NCBI GenBank assembly: GCA_963931925.1
Contig: OZ007581.1
Span: 14,095,322 to 14,159,321, forward strand
Length of the DNA: 64,000 nt
Origin: Onchidella celtica
Taxonomy: Eukaryota; Mollusca; Gastropoda; Systellommatophora; Onchidiidae
Direction: 5' to 3'
The notes beneath the pieces were generated by a model. That model made no database searches, was not told the origin of the DNA, and worked only from the letters and a program-made list of their open reading frames with translations. Below, piece after piece: positions 1-10,900 of this stretch. Numbering within the stretch: position 1 is the first letter of the stretch; each line of letters starts with the position of its first letter. The position numbers and the translations under genes were made by a program.

Positions 1-678
1 AAAATGGGGGGGGGGGGGGGGGGGAGGAGGGAGGGAAATGGGGCAATGAAAGAAACTTTGGTGCCTAAGGGGACAACTGCCTGAAAAAGGTTGAGAACCA
101 CTGAATCAGAGCAATACTTTCTTGATTGTTGCAATATTTCAGCATGTGTGAAGCAAATCAGGACATATTTTACTGTCGCTATTATTAATCAAACAAACTG
201 ACACAGAAGAACGATGAACCACAAAAGAAGTCAGGAGAATGCCAAGTGCATGAAAACCTTTGGGAAATTCCCCTAAAACTGAAATGCATTTGAAAAAATT
301 GCATGAAAAAAGTAATTATGGAAAAATTAAGCCTTTAATTTCTATCTGTGAAGTGATGATACCGTTAATGCGACATTTAACATTTTCCATCCACATCAAA
401 TGATATTTCTGTACAATCAATAGTGTTAAATCTCTCTCCCATCACTAATGCATTTAGGTCATTAATAATGGATGAAAACTGTCACTGACTCTTTCATTCT
501 TAATGTCCTCAGGTGCAAAATTACCATTGGCAACATGTGCACAGTTGATTGGCTAACCAAAAATGAGGACTGAACTGCCAGAATAAACCAGCTGTTTCAT
601 GGATAAATAAATAAATAACTGCCTTTCTTCATTACATGTTGTCATTAAAAAATTTGAACAATCAATATTTGTACATGT

Positions 679-870
679 TCAACCACATTCAAAGCCGCAC
701 TGAATGATCTTGGTGCTAGACTCTTAAGTCAAAATATCATTGAATGGTAAACTTTCAAAAAGTTATTGTCACCAGACCTGTTGTGCTAAAACAAAACGGT
801 TTTTTGCCTCTGCTAAAAAGTAGCCCAAACCAGTTACTACAGTTTTAGGGAACGGGGACGATATATTTCC
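679..870 (+). repeat. dispersed repeat family CATTC (copy 1)
   Basis: Shares CATTCAAAGCCGCA.TGAATGATCTTGGT, then the AAACTTTCAAAAAGT and AGGGAACGGGGACGAT blocks, with the stretches at about 22578-22692 and 39269-39775. This is a family of about 190 bp in the same order and orientation. It lies inside NIT2 intron 5. Confidence 0.7.
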
Positions 871-1311
871 GTCTTCTATAGTCAACACGTGATTAATATT
901 GATTTGTCATTGTCACGTCAAAGGTCAGATATAACACTGGGGCAATCCCGAGATTTCTATGAAAGTAAAGGAAGGTCAATTTGCATTTTTTTTTATCTTA
1001 CTTCCTCAACTTGATTACAAGTCAGACACTTAAGATAAGAATCACTTTAGTAACCCATAACGGAAATTCATTTTCACAGAGTGTTTATGAGCACATACAT
1101 GGGTACACACATCTTACGTATCATTACATGAACCTATCAAAACTCAATAACAGGATTATTACATGAAGTGACATGGCAGGAAGCCTTAGTAAAATATGGC
1201 ACACAGCTGGCTATCATGTCTCACTGAGGTGTGAATTGCAGAAGGGAAAAACAACCTTCCTTATCTTTACAGACAGCCCTCACTTTCAAATCACATGAAG
1301 AAAAAAAGACC

Positions 1312-1615
1312 TTAACTCATTCGCGACCGTCAACCAAATATTTGACTCGCGGATTTTCACTTTGCTACAGAAAGCTGAATATTCAGCTTGAGTGGACACC
1401 AATTTTCCAACACTAATATCTAAGCCAACCTCGAAATACTGAATCCCATCCTGGTTCACTGATTTCCCTTTACTTTAATGTCTAATAACGTATTATGTCT
1501 TTTGTTTATGCTAAGTGAAGGAAACAACATCTTTGGACTACATCTAAATTTCAAACTGGATAGTGTTGAGAATTCCCATCCAAACCCACAAAAGTTACCG
1601 TCGGGAATGAGTTAG
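1312..1615 (+). mobile_element. MITE family TTAACTCATTC (copy 1)
   Basis: An element of about 304 bp with a 16-bp terminal inverted repeat, TTAACTCATTCGCGAC at the left and its near complement (14 of 16) at the right. Diverged copies lie at 15411-15691 (same strand) and about 35812-36119 (opposite strand). A shared internal block reads GAATATTC.GCTT.AGTGGACACC. No transposase coding is present. Confidence 0.75.
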
Positions 1616-2276
1616 ATTAATGAGAACAAGAGTGACCTGCAAAAAGTATGTAAAAAATTAAAATTAATTAGAAAATAAGCAACCTGCAAAATTATCGACA
1701 CTACACAGCAAAACTTTCCCATGCACATATGAATGAAACAAAAAACAAACAAAAAACAACTTCCAAACCTTAAAAAAAAAAAATCAAGAAAACGGCACAG
1801 AAGAGCGTGCAACCCAGGAAATGTACAGTAAAAAAATAAAACAGTGAAACTTCTGCAAAAATTAAAAAAAAACTCAAATGGGAAAAGTCTGTTGTTAGGG
1901 CAGCACAGTCTAATTCCAAAGTTGAATGGAGAAAATACTCAGCTGTGTTCACTGTTCAGTTATAGCTTAGTGTTTAACCCTCCGAACCATGATCTGCTGA
2001 TTGAATATTCACTCAACGCTCACAGAAAACATATACCTTGTGGGCGCAGACATCTTGTTTACCTTCCCCGCATGTAGTTTCTAACAGGCAAAGAAACTGC
2101 CTTTCTGCAGTCCGTAAAACAAAGCGCCTCTCCACACCTTTTACCGGCGGTGCGGCAAAAAGCTGCCTGGGGTTCCCACTGGTTATACCGGTGCTACGGT
2201 CTCGAAGGTTAATTATGTAAAATATCACAGTACGGGCCTCTACCAACAGCCGCGGGAAAATGTCCAGTCAACTCAC

Positions 2277-2351
2277 CTTTATTTGCATAGATCTGAGCCA
2301 TTTCAGCGAACCTGATGTCATAGCAAATGCCAACACCAACTGTGCAGAAAG
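2277..2351 (-). CDS. NIT2: NIT2 coding exon 5 (nucleophile Cys153)
   Basis: Uses the TTCCAG acceptor at 2353-2352. The codon split with exon 4 becomes Ser, followed by [20 protein letters not shown] and YANK, then a GTGAGTTG donor (2276-2269), phase 1. A second AG 11 bases further in (CACAG) would delete four conserved residues and break the Cys153 numbering. Length is 75 bp. Confidence 0.88.
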
Positions 2352-5300
2352 CTGGAAGGCAGAGACACAACTTTATCATTTTCAAGAGTACCATACACGT
2401 ATTTAGTCAATCAGATTTCATCACACTGATCTAAACATGTAGTCAGATGTATAAGATGTCATGCAATAATTATTTTCTAAAAAAATCTAAGAAAATTCAC
2501 TGACTGTCACTTTAGGATTCTGTAACTCTAATGAAAATATTGTCGTCAGCTGTTGAAACCTCATTAAAATTAATCTCAAAGGCTAGAATATGGTCCCCAA
2601 ACAACCTTTGATTTTAGTTTTAACTTGGTTCCAACAGCTGATCGATGATATACAACTTCCCTCAGGAATGTGAAGAATAAACTGAGGTTAACAGATAAAT
2701 TAATGTGGGTGAGAATGTAATAATATGAAAGATCTGATTAATATTTTTGTTTTGTTTCGGATATAATAACACAATCATCACACTGGTACTCGTAACAAAT
2801 AAGAAAAAATTTACTTCACATTTCAAATGAAATGCACAGAACCAATGCTAATATGTGCTATTTCACTCAACTCTTAATAGTAAGACATAATTAATAAGTG
2901 GATGAAGAATTATAAATTGCCCATAAATGATACTATTTTGTCTCAACTAAATGTTGGAGGAAATAATGTGTTAATACAAACAACATCTACAATACAACGT
3001 GACGCTTTACGTGGTATCCATGAAGTGTGTCAATTTGTGAACTGACAATTTGAGAAAATCTTACATGTAGAAAACATGGTCAGCTGATTCCCAGGAGACA
3101 GAACCTCTGATTCTTGGAAACGAATCTTCCCTGGCACATCAATATCAAACAGATGAACCTGTGGGAGTCAGGGCTAAATGTCACTATGGATACAGGGTAA
3201 ACAGTAGATACATGTTGGAAGGTGATAAACAGTCAAAGATAGTCAACTCAGATGACAGACAGAGTCTTGACAAAAGTCTTGAGTCTGAAAAATTCAGAAT
3301 TCTTGATTTTATATCATTGTTTGCCGTCTGAACATGTTTTGCTGTTTAGTAAAAGTTATCATTTTTATTTCGGTTGCTTCCCCCAAAATAGTTCATGTTC
3401 AGTTTCTTTGTCATATCCTTTTAATCACTAAATTTATAATTGCTGGAAGCTGCCTACTGTATCTTTCATTCCCCTAGGACTAAGCACACATGAAAGTTTC
3501 CTCTGTCTTGCTGTCGTTTTGCAATCGTGTGATAGTTTTGTGTTCCCGTTGTCTCCCTAATGAGCACGTGACCCACATGTGCGTGCATTTCCAACTAGTG
3601 GCCTAGGTTTTAAAAGCTGTGACTTGGTAGCAACACAATAAAGTCACATGTGTACGCATGAGCTTATTGTCAAATGGTATAGAATAACTTCTAAGTAAAA
3701 TGGCGGTGAAATTTTCACCTTTCTATGAGTGGTAATCATCTCTCCCTTGGGGTTAAAGATCGGGCATGTGTTGTAAAGTTTGTCTCCATCTTTCTCTGGG
3801 ATAGAACCTGTGCCAGAAAATAAACACTGACTGTTGACTCAGATGAAGCCAAATTTGCCTACATGTTAGAATTATCAAATTTCCGCCACAGACACATGAA
3901 CGTGGCATCACCATTCTAACATAAGAGCCAAAGTCAGACATAGGTCAAAACTGCATTGACCTTTCAATTTCATATTCTTCAATGTTGTGTGAACAAAAAA
4001 ACAGAGAAGCCAATCCATTCCTGCAGTAATCCATTAAACAATGACACCAAAAAGAAATGAATATTTCAAGTTGATAAAGCAGTTTTAGTTGTGTTTCTCA
4101 AACTATAAATTCAATATGAGACTGGCCATTACCTTAGCACAGTGACAATAATTATAATACTTCAATACTGCAACAGCAGTTTAAAATCCTAACCCTCAGA
4201 GCTAATGCCCGTGTAGTCATGGAACACCTTGCAAATGTAACACATACATGAATATCTTACTATAAGAGCTACAGGGTGAACCTGTAAGCAGCTAAAACTT
4301 CGCGACTACGCCATTAAAAATTAGGAAACTTGGTGTGCTGCATCAATTTTTGACGAAGAGTTACGTGGACACATTCATGCAATGAACAAAAATTAGTCTT
4401 TACTATTAGTTATATTAAAATTTTTTGAGCCGCAAAAACAGAGACACATTTTCATCAGATAGAACCGAAAAGTATGACTGGAAATTGCGTCCTTGACCTC
4501 TCTTTACACATTGGTAATCTAAAATCAGTGCAATCTCATCTGTATATTATTTCTACGTGAAATGGTGGTGTAACAGGAAGTTCTATCAGCCATTGCATCG
4601 AATCCAAATGCCGTTTCAATGTAGCCCAGATCCAGATGCACGGGTGGGCTTGGTACATGGAAAATTTGCAAGATTTATCTTGCGCGGTCCGGCTAGTAAT
4701 ATACAAAGAGCTACAGAAGTATTATTATCACTCCATAGGCTATAGAATTTAAATAATTATGACATCAGAGTAAAAACAAAAACAAAAAATAGAAAAAACT
4801 TCCACTCCTCCCAGCTGTACAGTAAATTTAAGCTGAGCCTTCTTCTTTAATACTTACCTCCCACAACAAATACATCATTTTCTTTAGCTGCTGAAGCCAA
4901 AGCAGCTGTTGATGGGCCAGGGATAGGCTCAGCATATTCTGGGAAATGTTTGGTACCATAAGGGGAATTGAAACATTCCTGTGGATAAAGCAGACATGAG
5001 AATATATACAATATTCTTAGCATCAAACACATTAAAAAACTAACTCTCGCTGTGAATTTCATCTTCTTATGTAATACCCAGCTTTTACTACTTTTCTCTG
5101 TTCGAATAATTACAATTGTAAATTATTTCACCATTCAAATTTCAATCATATATATCATGGTTGATAAATTCTATTGTGTAGTTGACATGTGAATTTATTG
5201 CTTGTGTCTTCCCAGAATGGTATAAAAATAAACAGTTGCTGCTCACAGGTTTAGCGATCAGGTCACACAAAACTACTAAAGGCGATCGTTTCTCTTTAAT

Positions 5301-5777
5301 TTTTTTTTTGTTTAGAGAGAAATAATTAGTACCTTCACAGAAAACAAGACAAACAAAAAGTTTTTTAATCTATTCAGGGTTAACCAATGGCAAAATGAAG
5401 AAATGTTACAAAAACCATAGAAATCTGTGGGGTTGCAGCAATGGCTTGAAGCAAAGTCACAATACAGCAAAATGAAAAAGTTGTATGGAGCAAAGCCTCG
5501 CATAAGAAACAAGAAATAATATACTGAAAGCTTGATTTGTCTTCCCTTTACCTTTGCATTTTATTGTATTGTTACCGTATTATTTCTTATGTGAGGCTTT
5601 GCTACATACAACTTCTTTTTGCCACATTTTAACCATGGCAAAATGTCTTACTGGCAAAGTGACAATCTTGGCACCAGCACTGGCGGCTTCTTGGATAAAT
5701 TTGACTGCTTTGGCAATGTTATCTGGCTTGGACATCCCAACAGCCATTTGTATCATTGCCAGCTTGAAATCTGTCAT
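2277..5777 (-). CDS. NIT2: omega-amidase NIT2, 5' five coding exons (3' part beyond window)
   Basis: Nitrilase-superfamily omega-amidase. In known family members it hydrolyses alpha-ketoglutaramate and alpha-ketosuccinamate to the 2-oxoacid and ammonia. Five exons on the minus strand join in frame: 5777-5652, 4978-4858, 3807-3719, 3158-3065 and 2351-2277, all with AG/GT borders. Together they give about 168 residues starting [11 protein letters not shown]. Counting from that ATG puts the nitrilase triad at Glu43 ([10 protein letters not shown]), Lys112 ([14 protein letters not shown]) and Cys153 ([11 protein letters not shown]), the same numbers I know for human NIT2. This supports both the start and the joins. 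The C-terminal roughly 110 residues (the PGAFN...GPAHW half) are not in the window, so the gene runs off the left edge. The exon 1 ATG has a weak Kozak context and overlaps a possible acceptor (CAG at 5775-5773), so a further upstream coding exon is not excluded. Confidence 0.9.
3065..3158 (-). CDS. NIT2: NIT2 coding exon 4
   Basis: Begins after a CCCACAG acceptor. Reads [20 protein letters not shown], then [11 protein letters not shown], and ends in phase 1 at a GTAAGAT donor (3064-3058). The [15 protein letters not shown] run is highly characteristic of NIT2. Length is 94 bp. Confidence 0.9.
3719..3807 (-). CDS. NIT2: NIT2 coding exon 3 (catalytic Lys112)
   Basis: Begins after a GGCACAG acceptor and completes the split glycine codon. 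Reads [20 protein letters not shown] and then a stretch ending HRK. The final codon is the catalytic lysine. The donor is GTGAAAAT (3718-3711), weaker than the others. Length is 89 bp, phase 1 to phase 0. Confidence 0.88.
4858..4978 (-). CDS. NIT2: NIT2 coding exon 2 (catalytic Glu43)
   Basis: Acceptor is CCACAG before the GAA codon of Glu43. Encodes [20 protein letters not shown] through VVGG and ends in phase 1 at a GTAAGTA donor (4857-4851). Length is 121 bp (40 codons plus 1 base). The ECFNSPYGT motif is the NIT2 signature around the catalytic glutamate. Confidence 0.9.
5385..5641 (+). mobile_element. foldback MITE in NIT2 intron 1 (copies a and b)
   Basis: The left arm (about 5391-5525) contains GGCTTGAAGCAAAGTCA and GTTGTATGGAGCAAAGCCTC. 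The right arm (about 5573-5640) is an imperfect inverted copy reading TATTATTTCTTATGTGAGGC. The two could pair into a long hairpin. Related sequence occurs at 7130-7200, 17035-17192, 29569-29735 and 54539-54655. The right arm ends within about ten bases of the intron 1 donor. Confidence 0.7.
5652..5777 (-). CDS. NIT2: NIT2 coding exon 1
   Basis: Encodes residues 1-42, [11 protein letters not shown] through GAKIVTLP, and ends in phase 0 at a GTAAGAC donor (5651-5645). Human NIT2 begins MTSFRLALIQL, so the N-terminus aligns without a gap. A foldback repeat starts only a few bases into the intron. Confidence 0.85.
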
Positions 5778-6002
5778 ACACAAAATAGAATATTATAATA
5801 TGTGAGTGTGCATGAGAAAACGAGGCTTAAGTTGGCAACATGACATTTTGAGTTCTGTACATATAATAAAAGACAAGACATTTCTGATAAATTGAAGTCA
5901 GTGGCCCCCCCCCCTAAAACAAGATTTTGAGAAAACGGCATTTAACCCTATAAGTGGCAAATTAGCTAATTGACCAAGTAATATTGGAGTGATTGTTGTT
6001 AG

Positions 6003-6516
6003 CAGGGATGCGGAGTCGGTCTGAAAATTTTCCGACTCCAGCCTTTTGAAAATGACCGACTCCGACTCCGACTCCAGCCTTTTCTGAAATGACTGACTCC
6101 GACTCCAACTCCGACTCCAGCCTCTTTCTCTAACCGAACAACTTGGCTTTGTGTGAAACTCTAACACACAGTGATTGAACATGATTGTTTTAAAATTAAT
6201 CTAGCTATATACCGGTATCATTCTTGTTGATCCTTCATTACTTTTTTCTTAAATAAGAACTTAGGTTGTTGTTGCTGAGATTAAAAAAAAATATTAATAT
6301 TATCCACATAAGGAAAAAAACATAATGTTTGTCTAATAATATAATCTGATTTAATTTTTAAAAATACATGTATTTTAAATAAAAACTCTGCAAAAATCTA
6401 ATGTTGGCCGGAGTCGGAGAAAATATTTCCGACTCCGACTCCAGGCTCTTGATAATTTCCGACTCCGACTCCAGCTAAAAAGCTTCCGACTCCACGACTC
6501 CGACTCCACATCCCTG
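6003..6516. mobile_element. non-autonomous hAT-type element with 8-bp TSD
   Basis: 514 bp bounded by CAGGGATGCGGAGTCGG and its complement ending CATCCCTG. Both ends carry subterminal GACTCC repeats (6037-6122 and 6411-6508). It is flanked by a perfect 8-bp direct repeat, gttgttag, at 5995-6002 and 6517-6524. CAGGG ends plus an 8-bp duplication are the hallmarks of the hAT superfamily. There is no transposase frame, so it depends on another copy. The insertion site is the terminus of a GTTAGGGG-family MITE. Confidence 0.9.
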
Positions 6517-6517
6517 G

Positions 6518-6640
6518 TTGTTAGGAGACCGTAGTCTAACTACAAAGCTGTTAATACTAATAGAGATCATACTCATAGTGAGTAGTGTTCACTGCTTATT
6601 TACAGTTTACTCTGTAACATGCCACGGTCCCCTAGAAACA
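6518..6640. mobile_element. MITE family GTTAGGGG (copy 1)
   Basis: Inverted ends GTTAGGAGACCGTAG and CCACGGTCCCCTA. It forms a tandem direct duplication with copy 2: both are followed by CAGCCAAGT.GGAAGTTT, so the duplication includes host flank. Its left end is split by the hAT-type insertion. Confidence 0.75.
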
Positions 6641-6664
6641 GCCAAGTCGGAAGTTTTTGGATCA

Positions 6665-6773
6665 TGTTAGGAGACCGTAGTCTAATTACAAAGCCGCTAT
6701 AGAGATCATAGTGAGTAGTGTTCACTGCTCATCTACAGTTTACCCTGTAACATGCCACGGTCCCCTTAACAAC
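6665..6773. mobile_element. MITE family GTTAGGGG (copy 2)
   Basis: Ends GTTAGGAGACCGTAG and CCACGGTCCCCTTAAC. It shares the internal TAGTGAGTAGTGTTCACTGC block with copy 1 and lacks a short stretch present there (AATACTAATAGAGATC region). Confidence 0.75.
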
Positions 6774-7129
6774 AGCCAAGTTGGAAGTTTGTGTCGGACC
6801 CATATTTTCACTTCAAAGCCATTTTTCTCAAAATCAGCGTAGCCAACTTAAGCCGGGTTTTCTTATTCACAATCTCATTATATGATACTTCTTAATTGAA
6901 ATGGCCCCAATCAAAGTTGGGGTAATATATATTCAAAACCATACAAAAGAATTGTGGAGTGAAATATAAACGTGTACATCTGAATTAGTTTAATAAGATT
7001 ATTAATCATAATCATGATATTGTGGGCAAAAAGAGTTCCTATGCCGAACAGAAATCTCTAAGTATTATGTCACAAGGTCGGCCAAAAAAAAAAAAAAAAG
7101 CAACACCACTGGAATGATTTGCGTTTTAT

Positions 7130-7200
7130 TGTAGGCCTATTGTTTTGCATTATTTCTTGGGCGAGGCTTTGCTATATAACTTTTTCTTTTTGTCATATTG
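7130..7200 (-). repeat. foldback MITE fragment (copy c)
   Basis: Contains TTATTTCTTGGGCGAGGC, TTTGCTATATAA and CTTTTTCTTTTTGTCATATT, matching one arm of the foldback family. Confidence 0.6.
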
Positions 7201-7204
7201 TGAA

Positions 7205-7330
7205 TATAGTGCATTCTTTTAAGACCATGCGCCATTGGCCCCGCCGTCGATCGGCGCGCAAATTGAGTGCACGTTTTTTTTTTAGTGGTGTGAAGAAGAC
7301 AGTGTCTCATCTTATCGACATTATTATCGT
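7205..7330. other. short GC-rich island, possible promoter
   Basis: A GC-rich island with a CCATTGGCC motif and a partial palindrome around GCCGTCGATCGGC, in otherwise AT-rich DNA about 1.4 kb upstream of the NIT2 start codon. A CCAAT-type promoter for NIT2 is one reading. No TATA box or transcript evidence is available. Confidence 0.2.
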
Positions 7331-7826
7331 TTCTACAATTTGCCAACTTTGGCTACACAAAGTAGAAGACCTACAGATCCAGATCGGTTTTGCTTGTCTA
7401 CAACACTTTTGACTGCGCTCGCAACTGTCTTTGCATTGATATGTCTCTAATAAGTATTTCAGATCTATAATTTAAAGATCGAGGAAAAGTAAACAGGCTC
7501 ACTCGTCATGATGCCAGTTCTTGCTGCAACTTTCTCTCAGAAATAAGACAGAAAATGTATTTTAAAATCGAAAGTTAAAGATTGCTTTTAAGAGGAGTTA
7601 TTTCCCCTGATATCTTTTGCTAAACTTTCAGTGAAATGATTTAATTCTTACTGATGGAGTTAAATAAAATGTTTCAGCGACTGTGATTGTAAATTTACTA
7701 GTAATTCAAAAAATTATATAGAAAATATCAATAATAAAATAAATAAATAATAAGTGAAATTAATTAATAACTAAGCAATAGAATGCTATAACGATATAAC
7801 AAATTATTTGCACCGTTTCTCTAACG

Positions 7827-7899
7827 GGTTCAGTAGTGTAGTGGTTATCACGCTCGCCTCACACGCGAGAGGTCCTGGGTTCGACCCCCAGCTGAACCA
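7827..7899 (+). tRNA. tRNA-Val (anticodon CAC)
   Basis: A 73-nt cloverleaf. The acceptor stem GGTTCAG (7827-7833) pairs perfectly with CTGAACC (7892-7898), with discriminator A at 7899. The D arm is TAGTGTAGTGGTTATCAC. The anticodon stem CTCGC/GCGAG encloses the loop CTCACAC, with anticodon CAC at 7860-7862. The T arm has GGTTCGACCCC (B box). The sequence closely follows metazoan tRNA-Val(CAC) and there is no intron. It reads valine GUG codons. It stands alone on the plus strand, upstream of the minus-strand NIT2 gene. Confidence 0.96.
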
Positions 7900-7901
7900 T
7901 A

Positions 7902-7917
7902 TTTTTTTTTTTTTTTT
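7902..7917 (+). terminator. RNA polymerase III terminator
   Basis: A run of 16 T starts three bases after the tRNA discriminator, which is the standard Pol III stop signal. It supports an intact, transcribed tRNA gene. Confidence 0.9.
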
Positions 7918-10900
7918 CCGCAAAATCTCCCAATTTCTTTCTACCTTTATTTATCTTTCATTTTAGTGATGGGTTAACTTCCTTTTCATTGTTTAAGCTC
8001 TGTCATGGGACTCCAATTATAAACGAGCTGGACGAAACAGCCTTCCCACAGTTTGAAGCTATGAGCAAAGCAAAAATCACAATTGTAATGTTGACCAACA
8101 ATGTGTGTATTTCTAGTTTTCAGTTATGCCTTACCTGCTGGTGTAGACCTCAATCGTCCTTGGATGCGAATGACAAGTACGCGTGCCAATTGTCAGTTTG
8201 TTTCAAATTAAAAATTACGATATTTGCATATTTTATCTTTCATTATACAATCATCTCTGTCACATCAATGAAACAGAAGAATTTACACCCACATGATTTA
8301 ATTCTCTCTCATTTCCTTTTGTCAAATTTGGTTGGTTGTGGACTTTTGATTAACGAGATATCAGCAGGAACTTAACGAAAACATCCACAGGAGAAACACA
8401 GCTCAGAATGATGGAATGGGGGGGACAGAACAGGCAAAAAGAATGAAAGAAATTGGTGGATGAGAAACTGAAGAAATATAGATGAGTAGGGAAGAAAGGA
8501 AGTTTTAGATTTCATATAATCTATATATTTTGGTAACTCGAAACTTTGGTCACCTAAGGCCCAGGAACTGCATCACACTCACTAGGTTTCAAACTTTGCA
8601 CAACAGCATATTATCAATGCCAAATTAACGTGGGCTATATTAGAAATTATGAAATGTTCAGGCCTCTACGTTTCATTTTTCATTGTTTCGGCATCATTTA
8701 GATCTATTTCGAGCCATGGTTCACCATTTTAAGGTTTCGTTATCACTTCCTGCGATGTGTTCACTATCAAACACACTAACCCGTGCGCAAATCATGCTGT
8801 TGTACGGGATGCGCAGGGTGTCAACTCACAAAGGCAGAGCAGTAGAACTTATTTAAAAACAAACAAACAAAATTAAAATAAACAAATAGGAACAGGCAAG
8901 ATGAAGCAGGTCCATAATAACCACCCAGAACTGAAACTAATATTCAAACCGATTTATCCCAGGCAGGGCTGGGGACCTCAGCTAGTAATATATATTGCAA
9001 TGTATAAATAGGGAGGAAGAAAGAACAGCAAAACAAATTTAACAAGATATGACACAGGATAGAGAGAAAGAATGAAGCAGTGGGAGGTGAGGAAAGCAGC
9101 AGGAAATACTTAATAGGCACGGATGTAAAGAAGGAAGAGGAGATAAATAAAGTGATGGAAAGTTAAAGAAGGGAAGAAACAGGTTAAGTTTCACTATGTA
9201 CCAGTAGCATGTCGTTGCTCCACTGTCATTTATAAAGATACAGATGGTTCTACAATACGTAATAAGAATGTTGATCTCAGTTATCAGTAACTGTTTTTTT
9301 TTTAATTTTTGAATTTTGCTGTGCTCAATGTGACGAAGATTGTCATAATAAGAATATTGATCTCCAGCACTATGTCAGCGGAGCCACGCTATGAACTCTA
9401 TGACTACAAGACAAGAATGACAAACCATATAACATTATTACAGGTAATTAATTGAATGTACAGAATGAAAGAAAAACGCAAGACTCCAAGCAATTACTAT
9501 AATAATTATTGTTGTTGTTGTTTTATTTGATCCATGACTATCTAAGTAGAAATGACAGAAAGTCAAGACAGACATCTGGTTGGAGCAAAACAACCCCTGA
9601 ACTCATGGGTAAACTCTCTAAAGGGTAAGAAATTTCTGGGATGACAAGGGAGAATTGTGATGACTTCAGGCTGAGTAGGTCAAATTTTAATCTATTCAAA
9701 AAAATAAAAGTACATGTATCTTGATTTAATAATTGGATAATTTTTTTTTACATTTGATAAATTCTGAAAAATGTGCATGAAATATTCAATGGTGTCACCA
9801 CATAAAAATTACTTTACAACTCATACGAATGTCAACTTGTTCCCGATCTCATAACATTGACAATTTCCTTTTTTTTTTTTTTTCAGATGAACCACCCTTT
9901 TTTTACAATTTCAATATGAATTATCAACATTTGTCAACACAAACTTTCTTTTTTTCTGCTCTCTTGAAATATCAATCTTTTCCCCTCTTTCAAATGAATT
10001 ATTATGTATAATAAGTAAAGTAAGTTATATGTACAACACAGCAAAGGCAGATTTACAATATCACCAGCTCTTTCCTTTCTTTTCTCCGCATGTAATGTGT
10101 ATTTTTTTTTTCAGCCCCTCAAAAATTTTGAGTATTAAATTTCAACATTTACTTCATTACCAAAGCCACAATTTATAAATTACATGTATTGTTTATTAAA
10201 ATTTTAAAAATCTTCAATAGCAAAAAAAAAATAATAAAAAATTGAAAGAATTGCCCATATTCACCTTCCTTGTGTTTTACGATTTTTTTTCATTTTGTAT
10301 TCTATGATTCTAAAAATTGGGGATATAAAGCATAAAACTTTTACGAAAATTCTAAAGTTAACAACAGCAAAAGTCTTAACTGTAATTCTCCGCACATCTG
10401 ATATCAAAAGTTTGAGCATCACAACTAATGTCGTTACTTTGGGATAGAAACTAATTGGGTGCAGCAAACGGGCTGCCATCTTCAGCATGGACCCTGCCTG
10501 TTAAATGGGGTTATCTTGTACCAACCATTGAATAAAAATATAACATGAAAAAGATAATACAGATGTTGATGGACTGCGAAAAATGAAACAAAAGATACAG
10601 AGAATAGTCAATTCAACAACAAATAATCAGGGACGAAAATGACACTTTTATCAAATAGAACGACTATTTAAAAATGTTTAAAATGCACAGGTAGGATTAA
10701 ATACAGAAGGTAATGTACTTGTCACCAATGGCATAATGTCTACTGTCACAGTACTTTCTGTCTATTGTCAATGTCACAGTACAGAATACAACAGTGACCA
10801 TAGTGCAGAGTACTAGCATGCACTGTCAGAATGTCACAATGTACAATTCACAAAATATCTATTGATACACACTGTATTATATAATACAGTATTCACTGTC

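Larger units (their letters stand above)
1..2276 (-). other. NIT2 intron 5 (open at window edge)
   Basis: No further NIT2 exon is visible here on the minus strand, so the intron runs to or past the left edge. It starts with a G homopolymer (9-24) and contains two dispersed repeats, annotated separately at about 679-870 and 1312-1615. The rest is AT-rich unique-looking sequence. Confidence 0.6.
5789..6894. mobile_element. outer inverted-repeat element holding nested MITEs
   Basis: Sequence at about 5793-5851 (including GAGGCTTAAGTTGGCAAC) is repeated in inverted form at about 6829-6894 (including GCCAACTTAAGCCGGGTTTT). The arms are diverged. The interval between them holds the hAT-like element (6003-6516) and the duplicated GTTAGGGG elements. 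I infer an older palindromic transposon that received later insertions. Confidence 0.5.

Noticed and set aside
2341-2351. Alternative NIT2 exon 5 acceptor at CTGCACAG
   Set aside because: It would drop the S-F-C-T residues that align with the conserved PYCR of NIT2 and shift Cys153. The TTCCAG acceptor keeps frame and numbering.
7989-8375. 128-codon plus-strand frame
   Set aside because: No recognisable domain, no codon-usage or splice context, and AT-rich random-looking composition.
10261-10488. 75-codon minus-strand frame starting MLKMAARLL
   Set aside because: A good Kozak-like AAGATGG is present, but the rest has no family resemblance. It was considered and rejected as an upstream NIT2 exon because MTDFK already gives the correct numbering.
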